DNA of 64,000 nt. It comes from Balamuthia mandrillaris. Taxonomy: Eukaryota; Discosea; Longamoebia; Balamuthiidae. Every line of letters begins with the position of its first letter. Position 1 is the stretch's first letter. Positions 9,501 to 20,051 of the stretch are shown here, piece by piece. The translations under genes and the position numbers were made by a program. The stretch spans positions 10,001 to 74,000 of the forward strand of contig JAVKOQ010000134.1 in the NCBI GenBank assembly GCA_031835245.1. The letters are read 5' to 3'. The notes below the pieces were generated by a model. It was not told where the DNA came from, ran no database searches, and was given only the letters and a program-made list of their open reading frames with translations.

Positions 9501-11562
9501 TTCTCCTTCTCCTTTTCTTGTGCGTTATCGTTTCCTTCTTTCTCTTCTTGCTCTTTTTTTTCATTAATAAGCCTCTTTGTTTGTTCCTTCATGAAGTGGA
9601 TGAAGTGGATGGAGACACGCCTTCCGCTTCCACATCTTCAGATGGAACCGGCGAACAAGACAAGAACAATTCGGAAAGCGACAGCAACATGGCTCTTCCC
9701 ATAGGTTTGGCCGTTGGTTTGGGTGTTCCCATTGTGCTTTTGTTGGTGGGATTGGCCATTCTTTTGGTGCTGTTGCGAAGGAGGAAGAACCGAGCCAGGA
9801 CATGAGGGCATGAATGCGAAAGAAGATTCAATGGAGCTGTATGCAACGGCAGACCTTAATGCTGTTGGAGCTCCTTCCAAAACTGCCAGGAACAGAACCG
9901 AGTTGAAGAACGAAAAAGACAATGGCAGCTTGCAATGGCAGATTCCCTTCTCGGAGCTCGAATTTGATGAACAGATAGGACAAGGGTAACAGCTTCTCTT
10001 TTCTCTTCTTCTTTCTTTCTCAAATAACTCATTTCATAATATCAGATGCTTTGGGACAGTATGGCGAGGAACATGGCGAGAAACCAGAGTTGCCATCAAG
10101 ATGGTTTGTTAACGTATTTTTATGCGTGTTGGACTTTGTTGATGGTTCAAGCTTGGTTGCCTTTTTTTTTTTTTTTTTTTGTTGTTGTTGTTGTCATTAA
10201 CAATTGTTAATACAGTTCAACTCGATAATGGATTCCAAGACTTCTAAAGCCAATTTCAAGGCCGAAACTGAAATCATGAAGTAACTTCTCTCATTCCTTC
10301 TTGTTCTCCTCCTCCTCCTCCTCCTCCTCTGCTTTTCTCATTTAACCCGTTTTTTTGGTCACATCAGAAACTTGAGGCCGCACACGAATGTGACACAACT
10401 GTTCGGGGTGTCCATGGAAGAAAGCACGCCATGGTGTTTGGTCACGGAGTTCCTTGCGGCTGGTAATCTTCTTCAGTTTCTGCAAAACCTCAAAAACAAA
10501 CAACAAGCAGGAGACGAAGAGTTCCAAAAGATGGCTGTGAGAATGGCCCGAGAGATCGCAGCTGGAATGCATCATTTGCATTCAGAGAACATCGTCCATC
10601 GAGACTTGGCCGCAAGAAACATTCTTTTGACTGGCGACTTTACAGTCAAAGTTGCTGGTTCGTTCTCTTTCGTCGTTTCTCTCCACTCTCCTTATCTTTA
10701 AACTAAGAACGCTATGATTAGACTTCGGGTTGTCGACGTTAGAAAGCGATGAAGAGATGGCCCAAACCATTCCTATTCGTTGGACACCACCCGAATTTTT
10801 CTCCAAGAGAACCTTTGACAAGAAAGCCGATGTCTGGAGTACGTTTGAAAAAAAAAACAATTCTTGTTTCTTTCTTCTTCTAACAAAACCGGCCAATGAT
10901 TGCTGCAATGAAGGTTATGGCGTGTTGTTGTGGGAGATAGTGAACTTTGGGCAAATGCCATACAGCAAAATGACCAGCGAACAAGTCATCACGGCTGTGC
11001 TTAATGGTACCTTGGTTTTACCTTCTGTTCAATATTCTCTCTCTTTTTTTTTTTTTTTTTTTGAGTTTCTTTTCGTTTGTTCTTGCCTTGTTTCCTTTTT
11101 GTTTTTCCTTTTTACCTTCCCTAAACAAAACTATTTATCCCCAGGAGAAGTATTGGAGCTTGATGAGAACGTGCCGGAAGTGTTGAGAAGCATCGCCGCT
11201 CAGTGCTTCCAGTTTGACCCTCAACAACGGTACTTTTTTTTTTTTCATTCTCTTCCTCAAGTGATGACCATTCGTGTGCCTACTGTTAATTGAGTGACCC
11301 CTCATCTCATTACCCCACATAAGGAAGGAACGAACACGAACACGATAACACGAAACCACCATAAGGACCACGATACCAATCCTTTTTATACCAACACTAT
11401 CTTTATGTTTATCTATACAGACACAGACTACAATACATACTCTTTTCCCATATACCTATTTACTCTGCTAACACCTACTGTTTATTGACTTTTCTTTTTT
11501 CAATCAGGCCATCCTTCAAAGATATCATCAAAATGTTGAAAGAGGACAAATCTTCCAAATGA
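3595..11562 (+). CDS. Receptor tyrosine-kinase-like gene, disrupted by a MULE insertion
   Basis: Exon 1 (3595-3808) encodes a signal peptide. Exon 2 begins near 3969 and is cut at 4080 by the transposon, resuming at 7799. Without the 3718 bp of element plus one target copy, the frame runs straight through (CRTPFNDYPGFSSVPDG). The ectodomain has Cys-rich and NxGPS-type strands (FRLSNGGPSDA, SLSNKGPS) like DUF11/adhesin repeats, then a transmembrane helix near 9700-9770 and a basic stop-transfer RRRKNRAR. The kinase exons follow: glycine loop IGQGCFGTVWRG, VAIKM, HRDLAARN, DFGLS, PIRWTPPEFF, KADVWSYGVLLWE. HRDLAARN and PIRW are tyrosine-kinase signatures. The last exon is 11509-11562. The reading frame also changes by one base just after the membrane helix, near 9797-9806. 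Both lesions suggest a non-functional or alternatively spliced copy. Confidence 0.8.
4071..4080 (+). repeat. Target-site duplication, left copy (CTGGGTTCTC)
   Basis: Identical to 7789-7798. Ten bases is within the 8-11 bp range made by Mutator-like elements. It lies in receptor exon 2, in the codons for P-G-F-S. Confidence 0.9.
4081..4166 (+). repeat. Left terminal inverted repeat of the MULE, with phased TCCCACCCC motifs
   Basis: TCCCACCCC or a close variant begins at about 4097, 4119, 4140 and 4159, that is every 19-22 bp, each preceded by an A-rich spacer such as ATAAA or GTAAAA. The right end has the same arrangement in inverse orientation. Such phased boxes are likely transposase-binding sites (inference). 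Confidence 0.85.
4574..7639 (+). CDS. MULE transposase with SWIM zinc finger
   Basis: Exons about 4574-5705, 5793-7052, 7128-7247 and 7314-7639 join in frame (introns of 87, 75 and 66 nt, donors GTTTGT, GTTAGT, GTATGT) to give roughly 945 residues. The first ATG is not in this frame near the 5' end, so the true start is probably in an upstream exon between 4190 and 4570. The core VVGLDSIYKLSKSHHPVWAL...FVMIDKDK...VVLCDFHAQQLW is a MULE-type DDE domain. It is followed by a SWIM zinc finger, CTCPYFRYYGRRCKHVFGL (CxC...CxH). A very acidic Glu/Asp/Lys linker, an AT-hook-like SPGRPRNTTKRPK and a Lys/Arg-rich tail encoded by the last two exons complete it. No internal stop interrupts the joined exons, so the protein could be active. 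Confidence 0.85.
7705..7788 (-). repeat. Right terminal inverted repeat of the MULE
   Basis: Read on the minus strand, it contains GGTAAACGTCCCACCCCAC, then two further AAA-x-GTCCCACCCCT units and a degenerate fourth (ACCCACCC), spaced 20-22 bp. It pairs with the left terminus, including the outer TAGATATCCC/TAAACGTCCC stretch. Confidence 0.85.
7789..7798 (+). repeat. Target-site duplication, right copy (CTGGGTTCTC)
   Basis: Exact duplicate of 4071-4080. Immediately after it, the receptor coding exon resumes in the original frame with SSVPDGVFRSTFNVP. Confidence 0.9.
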
Positions 11563-12120
11563 TTATAAAAATATGTATATTCTTTTTCCAACAAGTGCCT
11601 CACCTCACATACCCTTAAGTGACCTGCTTGGGAGAGAGCAAAAAATAAATAAATAAAAATAAACATAAAATAAATAGATCAGCGCAACAGGAAAGGATAA
11701 GATACCTGCCTCTTCTCCTCATCCTTCTCTTGCTGAGATCTCTCCTCTCTTTTCCATATCTTCTCGGTGATTCCACCGCCATTGTTTTCAACCGCAAATA
11801 AAATAATTATCGGATCATTGAAATCGATAATTTATTTCGTAGCAATAAAATTATTATCGGATCAATTCGAAATAAATTATCGATTACCACGATAATAATT
11901 CAGGAAATATGGATGGCGAGAAATTTCGCGATGATGACGTCAGCATTTCGTGATGACGTGGTCACTCACAATTAAGGTAACAAACTAATGAGATTTCTTC
12001 TAAATTTGGAAATTTTGGGATTTTGAAATTCACCAAAAAAAAAAAAGAAAAGAAAAGAAAACAACAAAAAACACAAAACGAGACGTCTCTCCCTCTTCTC
12101 GACCCTTCCACGACCACTAC

Positions 12121-12151
<31 letters not shown>

Positions 12152-12200
12152 AGCACTGTTGTTGTTGTTGCTGCAAAGAAGAAAAAGAAGCATATTCACC
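11563..12200 (+). promoter_or_regulatory. Intergenic region upstream of the bisphosphate nucleotidase
   Basis: It contains the receptor 3' end, then an AT-rich stem-loop: 18-bp perfect arms AATCGATAATTTATTTCG at 11822-11839 and the complement at 11868-11885, loop 28 nt. TTATCGGATCA is repeated beside it. A TGACGTCA palindrome (bZIP/CRE type) sits at about 11935-11942, followed by a second TGATGACGTGG. A short GAGCAG repeat (12121-12150) lies in the probable 5' UTR. Confidence 0.5.
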
Positions 12201-13627
12201 ATGGGAAACACCATTCAGAACTGCATGCGTGCCGAGGGCCTCCCCACCAAGGTCTTGGACGAGGACCTGAGGGAGTACGCTGAGGAGAGGGCCGCCGCCA
12301 TCCGAGCCGTCCTCAAGGCCAGCCTTCTCTGCCGCAAGGTGCAGGAGAGCCTCGTCTCCGAGGAGACCATCGAGAAGAAGGACCGCTCCCCCGTGACGGT
12401 GGCTGACTTTGCCGCCCAGGCGGTCATCATCAGCGAGCTCACCAAAGCCTTCCCCAGGTACCCCTTCATCGCGGAGGAGAACAGCAAGGCCTTGGCCGAG
12501 CAAGAGGACCTCAGGAAGAAAGTGTGGAGCCATGTCCACCAGGTCCTGCCCTACCTGGAGGAGGAGAAGCTGCTCGAGACCATTGACAAGGGCAAGAACA
12601 AGAAGATCGACAGTGACACAAAGCTGTGGTGGACGATTGATCCCGTTGGTTCGTTTCTGTTCCAACTCCTTCTCTTTCTTTCTTACCCTCTTTCACTCAC
12701 TCTTTTGCTCACACACAAAAAAATACACACCACAACACCAACACAAAAAAAAACACACACACAGATGGAACATTGGGCTTCCTTAGAAAGGGACAGTACG
12801 CCGTGTGCTTGGCTCTGATGGAGGACAACGAGCCAGTGCTCGGCGTGTTGGGTTGCCCCAATCTGTCCTTCCGTCGTCCTGCTGCCGCCAACAAAAAAGA
12901 AAACACAACAGAACAAGAAGAAGGAAAGGGCAAAGAAGTGGAGGGCTCCTCGTCCTCTGAACAGCAACAGGAAAGCAACAAGGAAGATGAAGGCGAGGAA
13001 AAGAATGGTTGCCTGTTGGTTGCTGTTCGTGGACAAGGCGCTTTCATTCGTGACTTCGACTCTGATGTACGCTTCTCTTTCCTCGTTTCTTTTTCTTCCT
13101 CACTCTTCACTCTTCACTCTTCACTCTTTTTCTCTTACAAACAAATACCGCCACAAACAAAACAGGAAGAGTACGCCATCCACACCAGCGACATAACCTC
13201 CACCGCCGAAGCCAACTTCACCGAAAGCTTCGAGAGCAGCCACTCCAGCCACGGCGCCTCTGCCGAGATCGCCAAGCGCCTCCAAGTCTCCAAGGAGCCC
13301 ATCCGCATCGACAGCCAGTGCAAGTACGCGCTGATCGCCCGCGGCGAGGCCTCCATCTACCTGCGCCTCAGCAGCAGCAACTACCAGGAAAAGATCTGGG
13401 ACCACGCTGCCGGGGTGGTCATCGTCAAAGAGGCCGGAGGGGAGGTCTGCGACTTGAAGGGGGAGAAGCTTGACTTTGGCATGGGCAGGACGTTGAGCAG
13501 GAACCAGGGCGTGGTGGCCACCAACGGAAAGATCCACGAGGAGGTGATGAGGGTAGTCCAGGAGGTGTTGGCGGAGGAGCAAAAGGAGCAAGAGGCCGCC
13601 AAGAAGAAAGACGAAAAAGCAGAGTGA
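12201..13627 (+). CDS. 3'(2'),5'-bisphosphate nucleotidase (HAL2/MET22 family)
   Basis: Three exons, 12201-12648, 12765-13066 and 13166-13627, join in frame to 403 residues. The enzyme hydrolyses 3'-phosphoadenosine 5'-phosphate to AMP and phosphate, clearing a by-product of sulfate assimilation and sulfotransfer. Inositol-monophosphatase-fold motifs are present: EEN in FIAEEN, DPVDGTLGFLRKGQYAVCLAL (Asp-Pro-x-Asp-Gly-Thr split by intron 1, with the HAL2-type GFLRxGQYAVCLAL continuation), GVLGCPNL, and WDHAAGVVIVKEAGG near the C-terminus. A lysine/glutamate/serine-rich insertion (about residues 190-230) follows GCPNL. The C-terminal tail is a charged helix. The first exon is GC-rich, with codon use like the highly expressed neighbours. 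Confidence 0.9.
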
Positions 13628-13718
13628 TTTGAAAGATTCTCTCTTTATTCGCTTTATTTATTCACCTTATTCACTTTATACTCCGTTTTATCATTTATAA
13701 AAAAAACAAACATTTTTT

Positions 13719-16700
13719 TCATCCGCCAATAAGTTTAGCAATGGCAGCCTGCACGTCCCCTTTGCACTCCGCCAGCACACGAATGTTCTTGTCCACGTCC
13801 TGAAAGCCCATCGCGGTGAGCTGCTGCAAGGCAGGCAGTCGGTCGAGCGCCTGCTCGACAGAGCCGCTCACCTCCTTGAGGACGCGGCAGCAGAGCTTGG
13901 CTTCGGTGAAGCCCATCAGTTCCAGCTGTTCCAATTGGCTTTTGTAGGTTTGTTTGTCTCTTCTGAGTTGTGGATCTTTTTTTTGTTTGTTTGTTTGTTT
14001 GTTAGCTTGAGTTGTTAGATAGGTTAAAGAACAAGAAAAAGAAAAAGAAAAAGAAAGAAAAAAAGAAAAGAAAAAGAAAAAGAGAAAATAAAAATGAAGA
14101 TAAAGATTAAACTTACCGTCATGAACAGAAAGCTGGGAAAGAGAACTGATGACCTGGCCAAAAGAGGAACCGCCTCCACCTCCTTCTCTCTTGACCTTTC
14201 TTCCTTTACCGTTCGAGTCATCGTAACGCTTCTGCACGAGCGCATTCAAGTCCACGAATCTCTGCGAGTCCACCTGCACTCTGCCTGTTCCGCTTGCCCT
14301 CTTCTGGTAGGCCGCCTCGATGTCTTGACTTTGCCAAGTGTCATAGGGAATCCATCCCCCATCATCTCCCATCCATGACCAAACGACCGGAGAAGAAGCA
14401 GCTGCAGAGGAGGTTGAAGATGAAGTGGTTGTGGTAATACGTTTATCGATGATAGGAAGCCCGTTTTTGCCAACTAGTGCTTGCTGTTGTTGTGGAAAGA
14501 AGGAAGCAGAAGAGGAGGAGGAAGAAGAAGAGGAGGAGGAGGAGGATGAAGAAGAGAAAGAGGAAGTGGGAGAAGTTTGTGGAAGGGAAGGAGGGACGAA
14601 GGGAGAAGGAGGATAATAGGATCCTCCTCCCTGTTGTGGTTGCTGTTGCTGTTGCTGTTGTTGTTGTTGTTGCTGTTGCTGTTGCTGTTGTGGAGAGGGA
14701 TGATAGGAGAAAGGAGTTCCACTTTGTTGCTGTTGTTGCTGCTGTGGAGAAAATTGTTGTGGAGGAAAAGGTTGTTGTTGGAAATACCCAGAAGGTGGAG
14801 GCATGTAATAAGGAGCTTGTTGTTGCTGTTGCTGAATTCCACTCACTCCCCCTTGTTGTGGCTGCTGTGATGGTGGGTAGGGAAAGAAAGGAGTTGGTCC
14901 GCTGCCACTACCACTCCCGCTGCCCGAATGATGGGGAGACGTTGTAGGTGATGGAGACGCGGTAAAAAATGGATTGTTTGAGGTATCTGTGTTGGACACG
15001 GATGTTGTTGATTGACTGTAATAACCACTACCACCGCTTCCCGGTGGTGAAAGCGGTGCTTGTTGCTGTTGATAGCCAGGGACAGAGAGTAAATCGCCTG
15101 AAGAACCTCCAATTCCACTTCCGCTTCCACCCCCGCTTCCACTTCCTTGTTGTTGATACTGTTGTGGTGGGTATTGTTGCGGCAAATACTGTTGCTGCTG
15201 GGGGAACGGTGTCCATGTAGTTGTTGGTGGTGGTTGTTGAATTCCACTTCCTCCTTTTTCATTGCTACCGGGTCCTTGCTGTTGTGGTTGTTGATGAGGA
15301 GGATAATAAGGTGGATATTGTTGTGGATAAAACTGTTGCATGTGAGAAGCTGGTGGAGGGTAGTAATATTGTTGCTGTTGTTGATATTGGTGTTGGTGCG
15401 GAGGTTGTTGCTGTTGCTGAATTCCACTTCCTCCAGTGGTCCATGATGGTGCTACTGTGGAAGGACCAGATGACGAGGACGATGCCGCACTGTACGTTGT
15501 CGTTGTAATTGTTACCTTTTTAACAACACACAAAGAATAAGAACGTCGAATAATAAAAGAGAGGGAGAGAGAGAGAGAGAGAGAGCATGGAAGCAAGAGG
15601 AGAGGGTACAGTGTGGCGGATCTTGGGATTCGGTTTGATGTCCCTGGATGCCATGAACGTCAACAGTTGGTTTGGAATCTCTCCCAACACGTCCCTGGCC
15701 AACACTATATATTTTTAAATATAGTTAGCCATGTTAAAAAGGTTTGAAATGAACAAAAGAAAAGTACCCTGTGGGGATTGGTTCTTGTACTCTCTGAACG
15801 GCACAAACTGAACAATGTCTCTGTCTGCCACATCACCAGAAGAAGTAACTAACGGAGTTTTGTCGGCATCTAACAACTCCATTTGATCAAAGTTCTCGTT
15901 GCCAACTCCCACTATCACTATAGAAAGCGGCAGATGAGAAGCAGCCACTATTTCACGAATTGTTTCTTCGAGATATGTTGTTCCATTTCCCTGTTCACGC
16001 TTTGGTCAAGGAGAAACACTAAAAAGAAAAAAAAAAACTGAGAAAAACGAAAGAGGTGGAAAAAAACAAGAGGATAAAACATTGAAGTAACGAACAGAAC
16101 GATAGCAGGAAAGAAGAAAGAAAAAGGATATCTGTAATTGCGCCATCAGTGAGCAAAAGTAACACAAAGTACTTTTGGTGGTCTTGCGTGATGTACTCGG
16201 AAGCTTTGGAGGCGGCATATTTGATAACGTCGGTGAAAGTAGTTGGCGCAGACAACTCGATAACGTTCAATGCATTACTGTTATTCCATTTCATTGTGTT
16301 TTGACAGCATGTTTAGAGAAAGAGAAAGAGAAAGAGAAAGAGAGGAAGAGAGAAATGTACCAGTAAGTTGAAAGAATGCCTTCTACGCCTCTACATTCCG
16401 GCTGTTAAAAATAGAAAAGTTATGAAAATAAAAAACGTAAATATAGAAGCAAGAAATATACATGAGAAGGATCGCCAGTAAGTGGAAAGCAGTGAGAGAC
16501 AGGGCTTCCAGGCGGCATCTTTCCACCAAAGCCATAAACTGGGAACAGCTTGTTCTTGTCGTAATTGGCGAGGATCTCTCCTACTGCCGTTATAGCTTTT
16601 ACATATTCGTTTGGCTCGAATGGATTTGTGATGTTGTGAAGCGATGATGGACTCGTTGGATTTCTGAAGAAGTGTTGATAATTGTTGTGAAGTTGTTTGT

Positions 16701-16996
16701 TGCAAAAAGGAAGTGCGGTTAGCATAGGCCTAAGAAAGAGAACTAGAAAGAAAGGCAAACCCATTGCTGACTGTAAAGTCAATCGCTACTATGAGAGATA
16801 TCTCGCAGCCACCAGCAAGATACTCCATAAAGCTGTGAGAGTTATGATACTGTTTGTAAGCAGTAGTGTGTTTAATGTAATTCTTTGGAATGACGTTGTG
16901 CTCTCCTCTTTCTTGAACTCGTTCATTTACATCTGCTATTTTTAATACTCCCGTCTTTTAAAAGGAAGATATAGTTTTACGAGTTAAGAGAAGTCC

Positions 16997-17028
<32 letters not shown>

Positions 17029-17780
17029 GGTGACAAAGGTAAAGAAATACCTGAATACGAGAACCTTTCTTGTGGCTATCAAGAAAGAGAGGAAGGTCTC
17101 TCTTGCGCTCATCACATATTTGTCGTATGGTTGCCTTTTTTTTTCTTTGTCACTACAAAAGAAAACAAACGAAAACAAGAGAGAAACGAACTAACCGAAG
17201 TACTGCCCATAGGTTGGTCCACTTTCTTTCGTTTGGAGGAAAATACATCAAAGTGAATGGGCCGATCCTTATCGCCGTTACAAAGACGATTGAGAGTAAC
17301 GGTAAAAGGATTCCAATTGGGGTCTACAGTCTTTTTCTTGACTTCCGTCTGGTAGACAGGAACTTTCTGTCCGTCTTCGCGGAGACGAGAAATGACGAGA
17401 TATGGATTTGCACTGCTAAACTTTGAGTGTTTGTGTAGCTTTGCTGCCCATATGTGTAAACTTACATTTTGTTTGCCAAGTGAGAAAAGAGGAAGTAAAA
17501 GAAGAAGAAAGAGGCAGCGAGCTTACTCAAGAACGTTTTCCATGGCGGTCTCAGTTTCGTCTTCGGTCATTTCTTCAGCCAGAATGGCCATTGTGCCTTG
17601 CAGCATGCCCCCGCTGTAATAAGGGTTTAAAAAGTGTGAAACATGGAAAAAGAGAGCAAAAAGGAGACAAGAATTGAGGCAGTGAAGATACCTTAGTTCT
17701 CTTTGCAAACATTGGCCTTCGCTACCTAAAATCTCTCCCAAGTTCACTCGCTGCCATCAAATTACGTTAGTGGGCAACGT

Positions 17781-17820
<40 letters not shown>

Positions 17821-18279
17821 ATGAAGAAAGCAGAATAGAGAAGGCAACTACATACGATCTCACCAAGGAGAACACGTTGAGAGCTTGAGGATGAGGATGA
17901 AGTCGTAGCAGCACCCATGTCGTGCGCATTGCCTTGGTAGAGCGAGAACTTTAGCGGCTGCACCACGTTGAAGTAATAATCCGTAACGAAGCCATGAACG
18001 AATGATAGATCCACGCTGCTGTCTCTGTTTTTTTTATTTGCAGTTCATCCAGTCAGCTCATAGAAGAGATAGTAAAATAAAATAACAAAGCAAGAAAGAA
18101 AAAGATAGAAACGACAAAAAAAGAAAAAAGAAAAAAGAAAAAAGAAAAAAGAAAAAAGAAAAAAGAAAAAAGAAAAAAGAAAAAAGAAAAAAGAAAAAAG
18201 AAAAAAGAAAAAAGAAAAAAGAAAAAAAGAAAAAGAAAAAGAAAAAGAAATGAAATGAAAAATGAAAATGAAAAAGTGC

Positions 18280-18331
<52 letters not shown>

Positions 18332-18634
18332 ACAAACTTGACTCCTTCGCTGCGATCCAGCTCTTGCCAAGAGTCGTGGCCATAGGTGGGAACGTACAGC
18401 ACAACATAGACTTCTCCTTTGGGTTTTTGGGAGAGACTACAAAATCAAAGAAAACAGAAAACAGAAAACAGAAAAAAAAAAGGTATTTTCAGTCATCTCG
18501 CATTTGTTTAAAAAAAAAAGGCTGCGCTACACGGAAGCCAAAAAAAAAAAGAATGGGTGGGGTGTGTTACGCAACTGGCATCGAACGGACAGTTCTGCTT
18601 CGCCGGTCTTTTCTTGCAACGAACCGTCCAACAT
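13719..18634 (-). CDS. Copine fused to a Q/P-rich linker, WWE domain and two UBA domains
   Basis: About a dozen exons. The N-terminal ATG is taken at 18634 (MLDGSLQEKTGEAELSVRC); an upstream exon is possible. Reading on: C2A pieces (VYVVLYVPTYGHDSWQELDRSEG, FVTDYYFNVVQPLKFSLY), C2B (FSSANPYLVISRLREDGQ, VDPNWNPFTVTLNRLC), then the copine VWA domain (GGCEISLIVAIDFT, NPFEPNEYVKA, FPVYGFGGKMPP, YFVLLLLTDGAITD, LPLSIVIVGVGNENFDQMELLD, RDIVQFVPFREY). The next exons are not copine: a 250-residue Gln/Pro/Ser-rich stretch, a WWE domain (VVWSWMGDDGGWIPYD...FVDLNALVQ), then two UBA-like helices (LELMGFTEAKLCCRVL, LTAMGFQDVDKNIRVLAEC). Copines bind membranes in a calcium-dependent way; WWE and UBA bind ADP-ribose-type ligands and ubiquitin. 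The fusion is read in one continuous gene, but transcript support would settle it. Confidence 0.8.
14519..14700 (-). repeat. Poly-Ser and poly-Gln codon repeats in the copine-fusion gene
   Basis: Read on the minus strand: TCC/TCT codons (poly-Ser) at about 14510-14575 and CAA/CAG (poly-Gln) at about 14638-14692. They are in frame with the coding sequence. A heptamer (GAAAAAA)n array at 18115-18230 lies in an intron of the same gene, next to a GA dinucleotide run at about 18285-18322. Confidence 0.85.
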
Positions 18635-19209
18635 GGTTACCTGAAGGATGGAACGAGGGAGGAGGGAATGAACGAATGAAGGAAGCAAGGAAGCAAGCAA
18701 GTAGCCACTACTTACCGTGTCTCCCCTCTCTCTGTGCTGTCTTTCTTTTTCTTCTTCCAACCTTTTTTTTTTTTAATTCCGTGAACTTACAATTGTAATA
18801 ATTATTTAGATCATCTAATCTGCTCTTTTGATTCCCAACCAATAACCACCTTTCGATGATGCGTCGTGTTCTTTTTGTCGACGCCTGACATGGATGGTCT
18901 ACAAAAAGTATATGTTTTCGTTGTCGCGGTGTTTGATTGGTTGGAAGTTTAGGACGCCGTTCATGTAACGTTATGATAAATGTCGACAAATAACATATAC
19001 TTTTTGCTTGAACCTTCTCAAAATAGATCCATTCAACTTTCTATTCGTGTATCAGCGTTCCTCTATATAAATAGCGTCGTCCCTCTTTTCCTTCTTCTTC
19101 CCTCAACCAAACAAACAGTCCCAACTCAGAAAAAACAAAAAACCAAAAGAACAATAGACCACTGTTCTTTCTTACCCCAACAGAATCACAAACTCACAAC
19201 CAAACTACA
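18635..19209. promoter_or_regulatory. Divergent promoter region between copine-fusion and Rac genes
   Basis: TGTCGACA is at 18981-18988 and another GTCGAC at 18877. An inverted repeat with about 23-bp imperfect arms (core CAAAAAGTATATGTT at 18902-18916, complement at 18992-19006) surrounds a 60-75 bp centre. An AACAAAC-rich leader precedes the Rac start. Regulatory function is inferred from position. Confidence 0.45.
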
Positions 19210-19803
19210 ATGGCAATGCAAGCAATCAAGTGCGTGGTGGTCGGCGACGGAGCCGTCGGCAAGACCTGCCTCCTCATCTCCTACACCACCAACGCCTTCC
19301 CCGGAGAGTACATCCCCACCGTCTTTGACAACTACTCGGCCAACGTCATGGTGGACAACAAGGCCATCAACCTGGGCCTCTGGGACACGGCCGGCCAGGA
19401 GGACTACGACAGGCTGCGCCCGCTTTCCTACCCCCAGACCGACGTCTTCCTGCTCTGCTTCTCCATCGTATCCCCGCCCTCCTTCGAGAACGTGCGCGCC
19501 AAGTGGAACCCGGAGATCACCCACCACTGCCCCACCTCCCCCAAGCTGCTCGTCGGCACCAAGGTGGACCTGAGGGAGGACAAGGACACCCTGGAGAGGC
19601 TTGCCGACAAGAGGATGGCCCCTGTGAGCGTGGCCCAGGCCGAGCAGATGAGGAAGGAGATCGGAGCGGCCAAGTACTTGGAGTGCTCCGCTCTTACGCA
19701 GCAAGGCCTCAAGTCCGTCTTTGACGAGGCCATCCGGATCGTGTTGAACCCCCCTGTGGCCAAGACGAAGCAGAAGAAGAGCGGCAAGTGCACCATTTTC
19801 TAA
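19210..19803 (+). CDS. Rac-family small GTPase
   Basis: A single exon of 197 residues, GC-rich, with no intron. P-loop GDGAVGKT, switch [14 protein letters not shown], switch [26 protein letters not shown], the NKxD-type GTKVDLR, the SAL motif ECSALTQQG, and the Rho insert region after [11 protein letters not shown] are all present. The C-terminus is polybasic (KTKQKKSGK) with a CTIF prenylation box. The protein should cycle between GDP and GTP and control actin at membranes. The triple DH-PH gene at 55.5-63.3 kb encodes exchange-factor domains for this class. The upstream region carries the TGTCGACA palindrome. Confidence 0.95.
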   Translation: MAMQAIKCVVVGDGAVGKTCLLISYTTNAFPGEYIPTVFDNYSANVMVDNKAINLGLWDTAGQEDYDRLRPLSYPQTDVFLLCFSIVSPPSFENVRAKWNPEITHHCPTSPKLLVGTKVDLREDKDTLERLADKRMAPVSVAQAEQMRKEIGAAKYLECSALTQQGLKSVFDEAIRIVLNPPVAKTKQKKSGKCTIF

Positions 19804-20051
19804 AAAGGGCTTCAACAACAGAAGAAGTGAGAAGAGAAAGAGGAATAATGCTAAAGTGTAGCTGTACAGTTTTATATATGTTGTTTTTTTAAAAAAAATA
19901 TGTTTCTTATTTAAAGTTGCTGTTCTGTTTCGTTCGTCTTCAACAACAAAAAGAAAGAATCCTCTTCTCTCTCCTTTGTGTTGCTGCTAAAGTTCGTTTC
20001 CTTCTTCCCTTCCGTCTTCGTTTTTATTCTTTCTCCAATTCAATTCGTGTT

